Source: Halomonas sp. LR3S48
Lineage (GTDB): Bacteria; Pseudomonadota; Gammaproteobacteria; Pseudomonadales; Halomonadaceae
Reading direction: 5' to 3'
Assembly (NCBI RefSeq): GCF_025725665.1
Contig: NZ_CP107009.1
Span: forward strand, 62,001 to 126,000
DNA: 64,000 nucleotides
This document shows, piece after piece, positions 8,791 through 18,015 of this stretch. A program made the position numbers and the translations under genes. A model generated the notes under the pieces. It made no database searches. It was not told where the DNA came from and saw only the letters and a program-made list of their open reading frames with translations. Position 1 is the stretch's first letter; every line of letters begins with the position of its first letter.

Positions 8791-11136
8791 ATGACATCAG
8801 CCATTCACCGGACCCAGGCCGGTGCCGTCGGCTGCCCCTTCCACTCACCAGGAGAGCCGCCGCTGGCGCCCAACGGCTGCCCCGTGTCGCCCCGGGCGGC
8901 GGCCTTCGACCCCTTCGACCGCCCTTACCAGCTCGACCCCGCCGAGGCGCTGCGCTGGTCCCGCGAGCAGGAGCCGGTGTTCTACAGCCCCAAACTCGGC
9001 TACTGGGTCGTGAGCCGCTACGACGACATCAAGGCGATCTTCCGCGACAACCTCACCTTTTCGCCGTCGATCGCGCTGGAGAAGATCACCCCGGCAAGCA
9101 AAGAGGCCCAGGCGGTGCTCGAGCGTTACGACTATGGCATGAACCGCACCCTGGTGAACGAGGACGAGCCGGCCCACATGGCGCGGCGGCGCGAGCTGCT
9201 CGAGGCCTTTACGCCCGAGGCGCTGGAGGCTCATGCGCCGATGGTGCGCCGCCTGGTGCGCGAGAAGCTCGACGCCATCATCGACCGCGGCCGTGCTGAC
9301 CTGGTTGCCGAGATGTTCTGGGAGGTGCCGCTCACCGTGGCGCTGCACTTCCTCGGCGTGCCCGAGGAGGACATGGAGCAGCTGCGCCGCTTCTCCGTCG
9401 CCCATACGCTCAATACCTGGGGACGCCCCTCACCGGAGCAGCAGATCGAGGTGGCCGAGGGGGTCGGCAAGTTCTGGCACTACTCCGGCGAGGTACTCAG
9501 GAAGATGCAGGCCCGGCCGGAGGGTCACGGCTGGATGTACGACATGATCGAGAAGAACCGCCACAAGCCGGACGTGGTCACCGACAACTACCTGCACTCG
9601 ATGATGATGGCGATCATCGTCGCCGCCCACGAGACCACCGCGCTGGCCACCGCCAACGCCTTCCGCCAGCTGCTCTCGCGTCCCGCGGTGTGGGCCGATC
9701 TGTGCGACAACCCCGAGCTGATTCCCGCCGCGGCCGAGGAGTGCCTGCGCCACTCCGGCTCGGTGGTGGCCTGGCGGCGCATCGCCACCCGCGAGGTGGA
9801 GGTGGGCGGCGTGACCATCCCCGAAGGCGGCAGGATTCTGATGGTCACGGCCTCGGCCAACCACGACCCGGCCCACTTCGAGAATCCCGACGAGCTCGAC
9901 ATCTACCGCGACAACGCCGTCGACCACCTCACCTTCGGCTACGGCAGCCACCAGTGCATGGGCAAGAACCTGGGGCGCATGGAGATGCGCATCTTCCTCG
10001 AGGAGTTCACCCGCCGCCTGCCGCATTTGGAGCTCGAGGAACAGGAATTCACCTTCCTGCCCAATACCTCCTTCCGTGGCCCCGAGGCGCTGTGGGTGCG
10101 CTGGGACCCGGCGCAAAATCCCGAACGCCGCGACCCGGAAGTGCGCAGTGCCCAGCGCGATTTCCCGGTGGGGGCGCCCTCGCGCCAGGACATCGCTCGG
10201 GAAATGGTCGTCGCCAAGATGCAGGCAGCGGCGCAGGGTGTGCTGCAGATCGCTCTGGAAGATCCCCGTGGACGCCGCGTGCCGGAGTGGAGCCCCGGCT
10301 CCCACGTCGAATTGGTCGTGGGCGACTACGTGCGCAAGTACTCGCTGTGCGGCGAGGTGGACGATCCCTACTGGCTGCAGATTGCCGTGCTGCGTGAGCC
10401 CCAGGGGCGAGGTGGCTCGGCCTGGATTCACGAGCACCTCGAGCCGGGCATGACCCTGCGCCTGCGCGGGCCCAAGAATCACTTCCGCCTCGATGAGTCG
10501 GCCGAGCACTACGTGTTGATTGCCGGCGGCATCGGCATCACGCCGATCCTCGCCATGGCCGACCGCTTGAAGCGGCTGGGCAAGTCCTACGAGCTGCACT
10601 ATGCCGGGCGCGCGCGGTCCAGTATGGCCTTCGTCGAGCGGCTCGCGCGCGATCATGGCAAGACGTTGCATCTCTACCGCAAGGAGGAGGGCGAACGACT
10701 CGATCTCGCCGGCCTGCTCGCCGAGCCAAGCGAAGGCACGCTGCTCTACGCCTGCGGCCCCGAGCGGCTACTCGCGGCGCTCGAGGCCGGTACCGCCCAC
10801 TGGCCGGAGGGTAGCCTGCATGTAGAGCACTTCTCGGCGGAGGGAGCGCTGCTGGACCCGGCCAGGGAGCACGCCTTCGAGGTCGAGCTTGCCGACTCCG
10901 AGCTGATCGTCGAGGTGGCGCCGGACCGCACCCTGCTGCAGGCGCTGCGCGCCGCCGGTGTCGACGTGCCCAGCGACTGCGAGGAGGGGCTTTGCGGCTC
11001 CTGCCAGGTCGACGTGGTGGAAGGCGAGATCGATCACCGCGACAAGGTGCTCACCGCCGCCGAGCGCGCCGGCCAGGACCGGCTGATGAGCTGTTGTTCG
11101 AGAGCCAAGGGCAAGAAACTGGTGCTGGCCCTCTAA
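8791..11136 (+). CDS. self-sufficient cytochrome P450 (CYP116B-like P450-reductase-ferredoxin fusion)
   Basis: This monooxygenase carries its own electron-transfer chain. Residues 1-440 form the P450 domain, with the I-helix motif AAHETT, the K-helix pair (EECLRHSGS) and the heme loop FGYGSHQCMGKN, with Cys389 as the thiolate ligand. Residues ~460-690 are a phthalate-dioxygenase-reductase-like flavin/NAD(P)H domain (RKYSLCG; GGIGITPILAMA). Residues ~700-781 are a plant-type 2Fe-2S ferredoxin with CEEGLCGSC and a distal Cys. The 781-residue length fits CYP116B. I recall a Halomonas member (CYP116B62), which supports the host assignment. The start at 8791 follows GGGAGG; ATG 8749 is an alternative with a weaker site. 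The natural substrate is unknown. Confidence 0.92.
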   Translation: MTSAIHRTQAGAVGCPFHSPGEPPLAPNGCPVSPRAAAFDPFDRPYQLDPAEALRWSREQEPVFYSPKLGYWVVSRYDDIKAIFRDNLTFSPSIALEKITPASKEAQAVLERYDYGMNRTLVNEDEPAHMARRRELLEAFTPEALEAHAPMVRRLVREKLDAIIDRGRADLVAEMFWEVPLTVALHFLGVPEEDMEQLRRFSVAHTLNTWGRPSPEQQIEVAEGVGKFWHYSGEVLRKMQARPEGHGWMYDMIEKNRHKPDVVTDNYLHSMMMAIIVAAHETTALATANAFRQLLSRPAVWADLCDNPELIPAAAEECLRHSGSVVAWRRIATREVEVGGVTIPEGGRILMVTASANHDPAHFENPDELDIYRDNAVDHLTFGYGSHQCMGKNLGRMEMRIFLEEFTRRLPHLELEEQEFTFLPNTSFRGPEALWVRWDPAQNPERRDPEVRSAQRDFPVGAPSRQDIAREMVVAKMQAAAQGVLQIALEDPRGRRVPEWSPGSHVELVVGDYVRKYSLCGEVDDPYWLQIAVLREPQGRGGSAWIHEHLEPGMTLRLRGPKNHFRLDESAEHYVLIAGGIGITPILAMADRLKRLGKSYELHYAGRARSSMAFVERLARDHGKTLHLYRKEEGERLDLAGLLAEPSEGTLLYACGPERLLAALEAGTAHWPEGSLHVEHFSAEGALLDPAREHAFEVELADSELIVEVAPDRTLLQALRAAGVDVPSDCEEGLCGSCQVDVVEGEIDHRDKVLTAAERAGQDRLMSCCSRAKGKKLVLAL

Positions 11137-11219
11137 AGATGGCTGCGCTTGCTCGCCTTTCACCATGGCAATGATAAAAGTACGCCAACCCTGACAATCG
11201 GGACTCACGAGGAACGACA

Positions 11220-12275
11220 ATGAAAAAACTCGCGACACTGGCCGCGCTCGCCGCGATCTCCCTCGGCGCCTTCCAGGGGGCCGCCGCCACCGAACTGACG
11301 GTGAGCACCTGGGCGGGCCCCAACCACGGCGTCAACACCATCGTCTGGCCGACCTGGGGCAAGTGGGTCGAAGAGGCCACCGAGGGGCGCGTCAGCGTCA
11401 ACGTCGTCCACGACATGGGTCCGCCGGGTGCCCAGATGGAGCTGATCGCCGACGGCGTGGCCGACGTCACCTGGCTATTCCACGGCCTGATGCCGGGGCG
11501 CTTCGAGCTGACCAAGCTCCCCGAGCTGCCCACCTTCGAGAACTTTTCCTCGGAAGCCGCCTCGGTGGCCTACTGGCGTACCCACAACGAGTACTTCGCC
11601 GAGGCCGGCGAGCATCGTGGCGTCGAGGTGATCGGTGTGGGCGTACACGGTCCGGGCTCGCTGTTTCTCAATGAATCGATCGACAGTCTGGATGACCTTC
11701 GTGGCAAGCGCGTGCGCATCGGTGGCGGCGTGATGGGCGATATCTCCAATGCGCTGGCGCTCACCGGTGTGGCGTTGCCGCCGGCCAGCACCTACGAGGC
11801 GGCAACCCAGGGCGTGGTCGATGGCGCCATGCTGACCCTGGAGGGTCTCAAGAGCTTCCGCCTGGCCGAGGTATTGCCCTACACGGTGCAGATGCCGGGC
11901 GGCTTCTACCGTGGCAGCTTCTCGCTGGTGATCAACCCCGACACCTGGGCCTCGCTCTCCGAGGAAGATCGAACGGCGATCCAGGAAATTTCAGGCGAGC
12001 GTCTCTCGCGCCTGTTCGGCTACATGATGGACGTGGTCGACGTCCGCGGCATCGAGTTCGCCGAACAGCAGGACAACACCTTCATCGAACTGCCGGCCGA
12101 GGAGATCGAGCGCTTCCAGCAGATGGCGGTCGATCTGCCCGGAGCCTGGATGGAAGCCGCCGGTGCCAGGGGCGTCGACGGCGAGGCCGCGCATGCCTAC
12201 TTCTTCGAACAGCTTGATGCCGCCGAGGGCGAAGAGGGCCTGTCGGCCGACGAGGTAATCGACCCCGAAGCCTGA
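11220..12275 (+). CDS. TRAP transporter DctP-type substrate-binding protein, copy 1 (orphan)
   Basis: This periplasmic receptor of 351 residues has a signal peptide (MKKLATLAALAAISLGAFQG, cleavage near AAA-TE). The DctP domain begins LTVSTWAGPNHGVNTIVWPT. The central GKRVRIGGGVMGD holds an arginine of the kind that binds ligand carboxylates in DctP proteins. It is closely related to the receptors at 28310 and 57265 but has no DctQ or DctM gene beside it. GAGGAACGACA precedes the ATG. It follows the P450 by 83 bp on the same strand and may be co-transcribed. A carboxylate, perhaps aromatic, is the expected ligand by inference. Confidence 0.92.
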   Translation: MKKLATLAALAAISLGAFQGAAATELTVSTWAGPNHGVNTIVWPTWGKWVEEATEGRVSVNVVHDMGPPGAQMELIADGVADVTWLFHGLMPGRFELTKLPELPTFENFSSEAASVAYWRTHNEYFAEAGEHRGVEVIGVGVHGPGSLFLNESIDSLDDLRGKRVRIGGGVMGDISNALALTGVALPPASTYEAATQGVVDGAMLTLEGLKSFRLAEVLPYTVQMPGGFYRGSFSLVINPDTWASLSEEDRTAIQEISGERLSRLFGYMMDVVDVRGIEFAEQQDNTFIELPAEEIERFQQMAVDLPGAWMEAAGARGVDGEAAHAYFFEQLDAAEGEEGLSADEVIDPEA

Positions 12276-12294
12276 TTTGTGGCGTACCTCTTTC

Positions 12295-12322
12295 AGCGAG
12301 CGCGGCCCCGGCTGCGCTCGCT
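12295..12322 (+). terminator. hairpin downstream of TRAP receptor 1
   Basis: A perfect 9-bp stem (AGCGAGCGC / GCGCTCGCT) with a 10-nt loop begins 20 bp after the stop codon. A T-run (TTTT) appears only about 20 bases later, so termination efficiency is uncertain. It separates this gene from the independent FNR-type promoter downstream. Confidence 0.45.
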
Positions 12323-12364
12323 GCGTTATGGGCAGGCCTGTTTTAAGTTTCAAATGAAACTATT

Positions 12365-12406
12365 TTGACCTCCGTCAATGCTGCCAAGCGGTAGGGGAAC
12401 GATACT
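12365..12406 (+). promoter_or_regulatory. FNR/DNR-type box and -10 element for Cys-rich protein copy 1
   Basis: A 14-bp palindrome TTGAC-CTCC-GTCAA (12365-12378) is followed by a GATACT -10 element at 12401-12406. A start of transcription near 12413 would place the box centre at -41.5, the class II position of FNR-family activators. The same arrangement recurs before the two paralogous genes at 29543 and 44094. The E. coli FNR consensus is TTGAT-N4-ATCAA, and Pseudomonas Anr/Dnr sites are close variants. Confidence 0.7.
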
Positions 12407-12436
12407 GCGGAAAACGCACCGGGAAGGAGAGGCAGC

Positions 12437-12862
12437 ATGAACCAGGCACCCAGGAACTCATGGTGGAACCGTCTCTGCGAGGGTAGCTACCGCGCCTCCA
12501 CGCGGCGGCTGGTCCGCGAAATCGAAGCGGAATCGCCGCAGGTCTACAGCGAGATGCTCCGGGACCTCGAGACGCCGCTGGAGCCCGCCTTCGAACGTGA
12601 GATGGCACGCCACCTCGATCGCGGCGGCTTTCGCGCCTTCGTCCCGACCGAGACCCTGATGCCGGTCATGCTTCAACGCTTCGGTCTCGATCAGGCCAGC
12701 GTCGCCGGGCATGCCAGCTACCCGAGCTTGCGCGGCAACTGCAACGCATGCCCGGTGGCCGGCCACTGCTGGGGTGCCATGCGCCGCGACGCCGGGATCG
12801 ACGAATGCCGCGCCTTCTGCCCCAACGCAGCGGCCTTCAAGCGGCTGGCCGAGACGGCCTGA
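12437..12862 (+). CDS. small Cys-rich protein, DUF6455-like, copy 1
   Basis: The function of this 141-residue cytoplasmic protein is unknown. The N-terminal 95 residues are probably helical (RDLETPLEPAFEREMARHLD). The C-terminal 45 residues hold five cysteines in the pattern C-x2-C-x5-C-W-x11-C-x3-C, ending FCPNAAAF. Two paralogs with the same pattern lie at 29543 and 44094. The C-terminal signature recalls DUF6455 as I remember it. The cysteines could bind a metal or Fe-S cluster, or act in redox chemistry; the sequence does not say which. GGAAGGAGAGGC precedes the ATG, and an FNR-type box lies 59 bp upstream. Confidence 0.72.
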   Translation: MNQAPRNSWWNRLCEGSYRASTRRLVREIEAESPQVYSEMLRDLETPLEPAFEREMARHLDRGGFRAFVPTETLMPVMLQRFGLDQASVAGHASYPSLRGNCNACPVAGHCWGAMRRDAGIDECRAFCPNAAAFKRLAETA

Positions 12863-12878
12863 CGCACCGGCTGGCGGT

Positions 12879-14243
12879 TTACAGCAGAGCCAACAGCATG
12901 CCGGCCAGGGCGCAGGCACCCAACACCTTGAGCATGCCCACGCCGAAGCGGAAGATCGCCAGCAGGGCGGCCACCGAGAGGACCAGGGCGGCCACGTCCA
13001 GGCTGGCGACATCGGGGATCAACAGGCGCAGCCCCGCGGCGCGCCATTCGCCTACCTCGGCGAATACCACATGCAGGCCGAACCACACCGCCAGGTTGAG
13101 CACCACGCCCACTACCGCAGCGGTGATCGCGGTCATAGCGCCACTCAGCGCGGCGTTGTCGCGCAGGCGCTCCACGTAGGGGGCGCCGAGGAAGATCCAC
13201 AGAAAGCAGGGCACGAAGGTGACCCAGGTGGTGAGGATTGCCGCCAGGGTGGCGGCCAGCCAGGGGTCGAGAGAGGCTGCCTCGCGGAAGGCACCCATGA
13301 AACCGACGAACTGCACCACCTGGATCAGCGGGCCTGGGGTGGTCTCGGCCATGCCCAGGCCGTCGAGCATCTCGCCCGGTGCCAGCCAGCCGTAGCTCTG
13401 TACCGCTGCCTGGGCCACGTAGCTCAGCACCGCGTAGGCGCCGCCGAAGGTCACCACCGCCATCTGGCTGAAGAAGGTGGCGATCTGGCTGAACACGTTG
13501 TCCGGCCCCAGCGTCAGCAGCAGCAGAGCCACCGGCGTCAGCCACAGCGTCAGGCAGATGCCCGATACTTTCAGCGACCAGGCACGGTTGGGCCGCGCGT
13601 GGTCGGGTAATTCGGCGCCCAGCAGGGAATCGCCGTCGGCCAGGCCGCTCGCCCCCTCCGCGCCATGGCCGCCGCCGACACGAAACAGGGGCGAGCCGGC
13701 CTTGCCGCCGAGAAAGCCGATCAGCGCAGCCCCGAGAATGATCAGCGGGAAGGCGATATCGAGAAAGAAGATCGCCACGAAGGCGGCCGCGGCGATGCCC
13801 AGCATCACGTTGTTGCGCAGGGCACGTTTACCGATGCGCACCACCGCGTTGATCACGATGGCCAGCACCGCCGCCTTCAGCCCGAAAAACAACCCCTCCA
13901 CCATGCTCACATTGCCCAGCGCGGCATACAGGTAGCTGAGCGCGAGAATGCTGATGAAACCGGGCAGCACGAACAGCGTGCCGGCCAGCAGGCCGCCCTT
14001 GGTGCGATGCATCAGCCAGCCGATGTAGATCGCCAGCTGCTGCGCCTCCGGCCCCGGCAGCAACATGCAGTAATTGAGCGCATGCAGAAAACGGTTCTCG
14101 CCGATCCAGCGCTTCTCCTCTACCAGGATGCGATGCATCACCGCTATCTGCCCGGCGGGGCCGCCGAAGCTGAGTAGTGCAATGCGCAGCCAGACGTGAA
14201 CGGCCTCGCGAAAGGGAACGTGGTGGGGCAGGGGCGGTGGCAT
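12879..14243 (-). CDS. chrA: chromate transporter, long bidomain form
   Basis: This 454-residue inner-membrane protein of the CHR family has two homologous halves. The N-terminal half carries the hallmark FGGPAGQIAVMHRILVEEKR (near 26-45) and LPGPEAQQLAIYIGW. The second half repeats it with FGGAYAVLSYVAQAAV and ETTPGPLIQVVQFVGFMGAF. Long ChrA proteins export chromate from the cytoplasm, driven by the proton gradient. It converges on the Cys-rich gene with a 16-bp gap and has no chrB regulator beside it. Some family members have other anion substrates, so chromate resistance is likely but not certain. Confidence 0.92.
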   Translation of the reverse strand: MPPPLPHHVPFREAVHVWLRIALLSFGGPAGQIAVMHRILVEEKRWIGENRFLHALNYCMLLPGPEAQQLAIYIGWLMHRTKGGLLAGTLFVLPGFISILALSYLYAALGNVSMVEGLFFGLKAAVLAIVINAVVRIGKRALRNNVMLGIAAAAFVAIFFLDIAFPLIILGAALIGFLGGKAGSPLFRVGGGHGAEGASGLADGDSLLGAELPDHARPNRAWSLKVSGICLTLWLTPVALLLLTLGPDNVFSQIATFFSQMAVVTFGGAYAVLSYVAQAAVQSYGWLAPGEMLDGLGMAETTPGPLIQVVQFVGFMGAFREAASLDPWLAATLAAILTTWVTFVPCFLWIFLGAPYVERLRDNAALSGAMTAITAAVVGVVLNLAVWFGLHVVFAEVGEWRAAGLRLLIPDVASLDVAALVLSVAALLAIFRFGVGMLKVLGACALAGMLLALL

Positions 14244-14360
14244 GCTGTCTCCAGTCAGGGCAGGGCTCGAGTCGAAGGCAAGCCTATCCTAACTGCGAGA
14301 AATGACGGCGTCGTGATGTATGCCCGCCCATTCCGGCAGTAGTGCTAGCACCAAAGAGAA

Positions 14361-16292
14361 CTACCCCAGCCGTCGGTAGAGCGTCGAGCGGCTGATGCCG
14401 AGTGCGCGAGCGGCGGCAGTCATGTTGCCGCCGTGGGCCTCGAGGGTGCGTACCATATGGTTATGTTCCAACTCACGCAGCACTTGAGGTCCTCCGGTGA
14501 GCTCCTCTGTCGCTTTCGGTGCAGCCGTGGGGTTGCCGGTGACGCTTGCCTGAAGTTTGCGCTGCCAGCGCGGCGAGAGTCCTTCCAGGGTCAGGCGGTG
14601 GCACTGCGTTTCGGTGCCCACCAGGGCAGCCTCCAGGCAGTGTTCCAGCTCACGCCAGTTGCCGGGCCATGGGTAAGCGGCCAGACGTTCGACCAGGCTC
14701 TCATCCAGGATCGTGTCGCGGCCATGGCGATGGCACAGCGAATTCCAGCGTTCACGAATCCGGCCTGCGAGATCGGCTTGTTCGTCAAGGGTGGGAAGCT
14801 CCACGACCACCCCGGCCAGACGGTAGAAGAGGTCTTCGCGGAAGTCGCCGGCCGCCACCAGAGCCTCCAGGTCGCGATGGCTGGCGGCGATTACGCGGCA
14901 GTCGATGGGCACCTCGCGGTGATCGCCGAGCGGTGTCACCACCCGCTCCTGCAGTACCCGCAGCAGCCGGGCCTGTAGCGCCAACGGCATGTCGCCGATC
15001 TCGTCGAGCAGCAAGGTGCCGCCATTGGCCTGCACCAGGCGACCGCCATAACCTCCCTTGCGGGCCCCGGTGAAGGCACCGTCGCCGTAGCCGAACAGCT
15101 CCGCTTCGATCAGGCTCTCGGGCAGCGCTGCGCAGTTGAGCGCTACGAAGGGTCGTTGTCCACGCAGGCTGGCGTGCAGCGCCTGGGCCAGTTGCTCCTT
15201 GCCGGTCCCGGTTTCACCCTGTAGCAGTACCGGCAAGCCCGCGGACAGGGCTCGCGCGGCGCGGTGTGCCTCCCGAACCAAGGGCGTGGGCCAGCTCGCT
15301 ATCAGGTCGTCCAATTGTCGGCCAACAGGTGTCGTGACGGGCGGCGGTGACGGTATGCGAACGACCTCGGCCGGTTGCCACTGCTCGGGAGGATTGAGAC
15401 GACCGAATAGCCGGCCGCCGGTCAGCTCCAGGCCCAGGAGTTCCGACTGCCCTTCGCACTGCTGCTGAAATGTCGGCCAGGGGCTGCCCAATAGCTCCTC
15501 GATTGAGCGTCCGACCAGAGAGGCGGGAAGTTGCCCCAGCCACTGAGTGGCCTGAGTATCCACCGCCAGGATCAAGCCGGCATCGTTGATCGCCACCAGG
15601 CCGCAGCTCACGCTGTCCAGCTCGGCCAGCGAGGCGTGCACCTGAAGTACCCAGCGCTGCTGGTAGTGGTGGAGGAAGAGCCGCTGCTCCAGTGCCCCGG
15701 TGAGCTGCTGCACCCGACGCAGGAAAATCTCGGGGCGCGGATGGTTGGCCTCGAAGGTGAGGTCGATCAGCCCCAGGCAGTCGCCGCTGAGGTCGAACAG
15801 CGGGGCAGCCACGCAGGAGACCGGGTTGTCGGGGAACAGCAGATGCTCGCAGGATTTGACCAGTACCGGGGCCCGTTCGATGAGCGCCAGGGCCGGTGCA
15901 TTGGTGCCGAACCATCGCTCGTCCAGGTTGATGCCTGCCCCGATGCGTAGACGCTCATCCAGAACGAAATTTCGCCCGTAGCTTTTCAGTATGGTGGCAG
16001 CCGGGGTGGCGAGCAGCAGCTGGCAGCCGCGCAGATCCTCGGTCATCTGGCTGACCAGAGGGTCGGCCAGTTCGATCAGGTGGCGATGCTGCTCGCATTG
16101 GAGGCGCAATTCGCGACTGTCGAGTCGCGGCAGGTCGAGCCGAATGCCCGGGCTAAGGCCATGTTCCAGGCAGCGCTGCCAGGAACGGCCGATGCTGGCA
16201 TCGAGCAGATCCATTGGCAGCTGGCCACGACTCAGATGCTCACGGGCTTGGCGGATCACGTCGGGGGTTCTCAGGGCGGCTCTGGTGTTCAT
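14361..16292 (-). CDS. sigma-54-dependent enhancer-binding regulator, AcoR-like
   Basis: This 643-residue activator has an N-terminal GAF-type sensor (roughly 60-220), a linker and a central AAA+ ATPase. The ATPase shows Walker A GETGTGKEQ and the sigma-54-contacting loop GAFTGA (in GYGDGAFTGARKGG). A C-terminal Fis-type helix-turn-helix ends AAARALGISRSTLYRRLG. This layout matches AcoR and other regulators of aldehyde and alcohol oxidation. It is divergent from the aldehyde dehydrogenase gene, which has a -24/-12 promoter and TGTC...GACA repeats in the intervening region. The start at 16292 follows GGGAGAGG; a longer in-frame version from 16388 lacks a site and would run through the putative operator. 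Confidence 0.92.
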   Translation of the reverse strand: MNTRAALRTPDVIRQAREHLSRGQLPMDLLDASIGRSWQRCLEHGLSPGIRLDLPRLDSRELRLQCEQHRHLIELADPLVSQMTEDLRGCQLLLATPAATILKSYGRNFVLDERLRIGAGINLDERWFGTNAPALALIERAPVLVKSCEHLLFPDNPVSCVAAPLFDLSGDCLGLIDLTFEANHPRPEIFLRRVQQLTGALEQRLFLHHYQQRWVLQVHASLAELDSVSCGLVAINDAGLILAVDTQATQWLGQLPASLVGRSIEELLGSPWPTFQQQCEGQSELLGLELTGGRLFGRLNPPEQWQPAEVVRIPSPPPVTTPVGRQLDDLIASWPTPLVREAHRAARALSAGLPVLLQGETGTGKEQLAQALHASLRGQRPFVALNCAALPESLIEAELFGYGDGAFTGARKGGYGGRLVQANGGTLLLDEIGDMPLALQARLLRVLQERVVTPLGDHREVPIDCRVIAASHRDLEALVAAGDFREDLFYRLAGVVVELPTLDEQADLAGRIRERWNSLCHRHGRDTILDESLVERLAAYPWPGNWRELEHCLEAALVGTETQCHRLTLEGLSPRWQRKLQASVTGNPTAAPKATEELTGGPQVLRELEHNHMVRTLEAHGGNMTAAARALGISRSTLYRRLG

Positions 16293-16318
16293 GGGCCTCT
16301 CCCAGCGAGTCGGCGAAG

Positions 16319-16357
16319 TGTCCCAGGATGCGACAGCCGTCGTGTCCGGCGACACGA
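16319..16357. promoter_or_regulatory. candidate enhancer sites for the AcoR-like activator
   Basis: Two dyads lie in tandem: TGTC-N9-GACA (16319-16335) and the perfect TCGTGTC-CGGC-GACACGA (16340-16357). They sit 70-110 bp upstream of the sigma-54 promoter, the usual distance for enhancer-binding proteins, and directly beside the regulator gene. Assignment to this regulator is inferred from position. Confidence 0.55.
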
Positions 16358-16428
16358 CCGCGCTGCTGCGTTTACCAAGGTGTTCCACAACTCGCTGATA
16401 ATATTATGTTTGTTCTGTTCGATTTCAG

Positions 16429-16445
16429 CTGGCACGGGGCTTGCT
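16429..16445 (+). promoter_or_regulatory. sigma-54 (-24/-12) promoter of the aldehyde dehydrogenase gene
   Basis: CTGGCACGGGGCTTGCT matches the sigma-54 consensus YTGGCACG-N4-TTGCW at every defined position, with GG and GC 12 bp apart. It lies 86 bp before the aldehyde dehydrogenase start codon and faces away from the sigma-54 activator gene. Confidence 0.88.
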
Positions 16446-16530
16446 AACACTTTGCTGAAGACGTCACAAGGCCCTGCGGCGCCGGCATGGTCTTCCGACA
16501 ATCATAATTCAGCCCCATAGGAGCACAACC

Positions 16531-18015
16531 ATGACGCAGCTCTCCAGCACTATCCAGTCCTGGCTGGACAAGAGCCACGCCCATTTCATCGGTGGAGAGT
16601 GGCTTCCCGCTGCCAGCGGGCGAACCCTGGACGTCTACAACCCCGCTACCGCCGAGGTGATCAGCCGGGTTCCCGCGGGCGATGCCGCCGATATCGACGC
16701 CGCGGTTGGTGCGGCCCGGGAGGCCTTTCGCGACTGGCGCAAGTCGCGACCGGCGAGGCGCGAGAAGTTGCTGCTGGATCTCGCCGATGCCCTGGAGGCG
16801 CGCGCCGACGACTTCGCCCTGCTCGAGACGCTGGACAACGGCAAGCCGGTAACCTTCTCGCGGCATATGGATGTGAACCTGGCCATCGATTTCATTCGCT
16901 ACACCGCCGGTTGGGCCACCAAGATCGAGGGGCGCAGCATGACGCCCTCGATGCCCTTCGTGCCTGACGACAAGCAGATTGTCGCCTATACCCGCCGCGA
17001 GCCCATCGGTGTGGTGGGGGCGATCATTCCGTGGAACTTCCCGCTGTTGATGGCGGCCTGGAAGGTGGCGCCAGCGCTGGCTGCCGGCTGCAGCATCGTG
17101 CTCAAGCCCGCCGAGGACACTCCGCTCACTGCTCTGTTGCTGGCCGAGCTGGTCGAGCAGGTGGGTTTTCCTGCCGGCACGTTCAATGTCGTCACCGGGT
17201 TAGGCCATGAAGCGGGTGCGGCCCTGGCCGGTCACCCAGGCATCAACAAGGTGGCCTTCACCGGCTCCACACCGGTAGGCAAGCAGATCGGTCATGCTGC
17301 CATGGAGAACCTGACCCGCACGACCCTGGAGCTGGGCGGCAAGTCGCCGGTGATGGTGCTGGCCGATGCGGATGTCGAGGGTGCTGCTGCCGGTGCCGCC
17401 CAGGCGATTTTCTTCAACCAGGGGCAGGTGTGCACCGCTGGCTCACGGATCTATGTTCACGAGTCGATCCACGACGCCTTCGTCGCCAAGCTTGCCGAGC
17501 AGGCCCAGGGCCTGACCCTGGCGCCGGGCTGGGAGCCAGCCTCCACCCTTGGCCCGCTGGTCTCCGCCAAGCAGCAGAAGCGTGTGCTCGATTATATCGA
17601 TCAGGCACGCAGCGACGGCGGTACCATCGTTACCGGCGGCGGCAAGGGCAGCGATACCGGCTATTTCGTCGAGCCCACGGTGATCACCGGCCTGGCTCAG
17701 GGCAGCCGCTGCGTGCAGGAGGAGATCTTCGGTCCGGTAGTGGTTGTGCAGACTTTTCGTGAGCTGGACGAGCTGGTGACCCTGGCCAACGACTCCCCCT
17801 ATGGGCTTGCTGCCAGCATCTGGTCCAACGATCTCTCGGCGGTCAACCGCCTGGTGCCGGAGATCGAGGCCGGCAGCGTCTGGGTCAACGGCCATAACCT
17901 GCTGGATGCCTGCATGCCCTTTGGTGGCTTCAAGCAGTCGGGTATCGGTCGCGAGCTCAGCGACTCCTTGATCGAGCACTACACCGAGCAGAAATCGGTC
18001 GTGATGATCGTCTAG
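16531..18015 (+). CDS. NAD(P)-dependent aldehyde dehydrogenase
   Basis: This 494-residue cytoplasmic enzyme oxidises aldehydes to carboxylic acids. It has the motif IPWNFPLLMAAWKVAPALAA, the catalytic glutamate in ELGGKSP (Glu267) and the catalytic cysteine in GQVCTAGSR (Cys301). The sigma-54 promoter and AcoR-like activator upstream, and the amine dehydrogenase cluster downstream, suggest it handles the aldehydes made by amine oxidation. Phenylacetaldehyde would feed the paa genes further along. By sequence alone, betaine-aldehyde or general aliphatic aldehyde activity cannot be excluded. Confidence 0.9.
   Translation: MTQLSSTIQSWLDKSHAHFIGGEWLPAASGRTLDVYNPATAEVISRVPAGDAADIDAAVGAAREAFRDWRKSRPARREKLLLDLADALEARADDFALLETLDNGKPVTFSRHMDVNLAIDFIRYTAGWATKIEGRSMTPSMPFVPDDKQIVAYTRREPIGVVGAIIPWNFPLLMAAWKVAPALAAGCSIVLKPAEDTPLTALLLAELVEQVGFPAGTFNVVTGLGHEAGAALAGHPGINKVAFTGSTPVGKQIGHAAMENLTRTTLELGGKSPVMVLADADVEGAAAGAAQAIFFNQGQVCTAGSRIYVHESIHDAFVAKLAEQAQGLTLAPGWEPASTLGPLVSAKQQKRVLDYIDQARSDGGTIVTGGGKGSDTGYFVEPTVITGLAQGSRCVQEEIFGPVVVVQTFRELDELVTLANDSPYGLAASIWSNDLSAVNRLVPEIEAGSVWVNGHNLLDACMPFGGFKQSGIGRELSDSLIEHYTEQKSVVMIV

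Noticed and set aside
12295..12322. Hairpin after TRAP receptor 1 as a strong intrinsic terminator
   Set aside because: The stem is perfect but the T-run is displaced by about 20 bases; kept only as a low-confidence feature.
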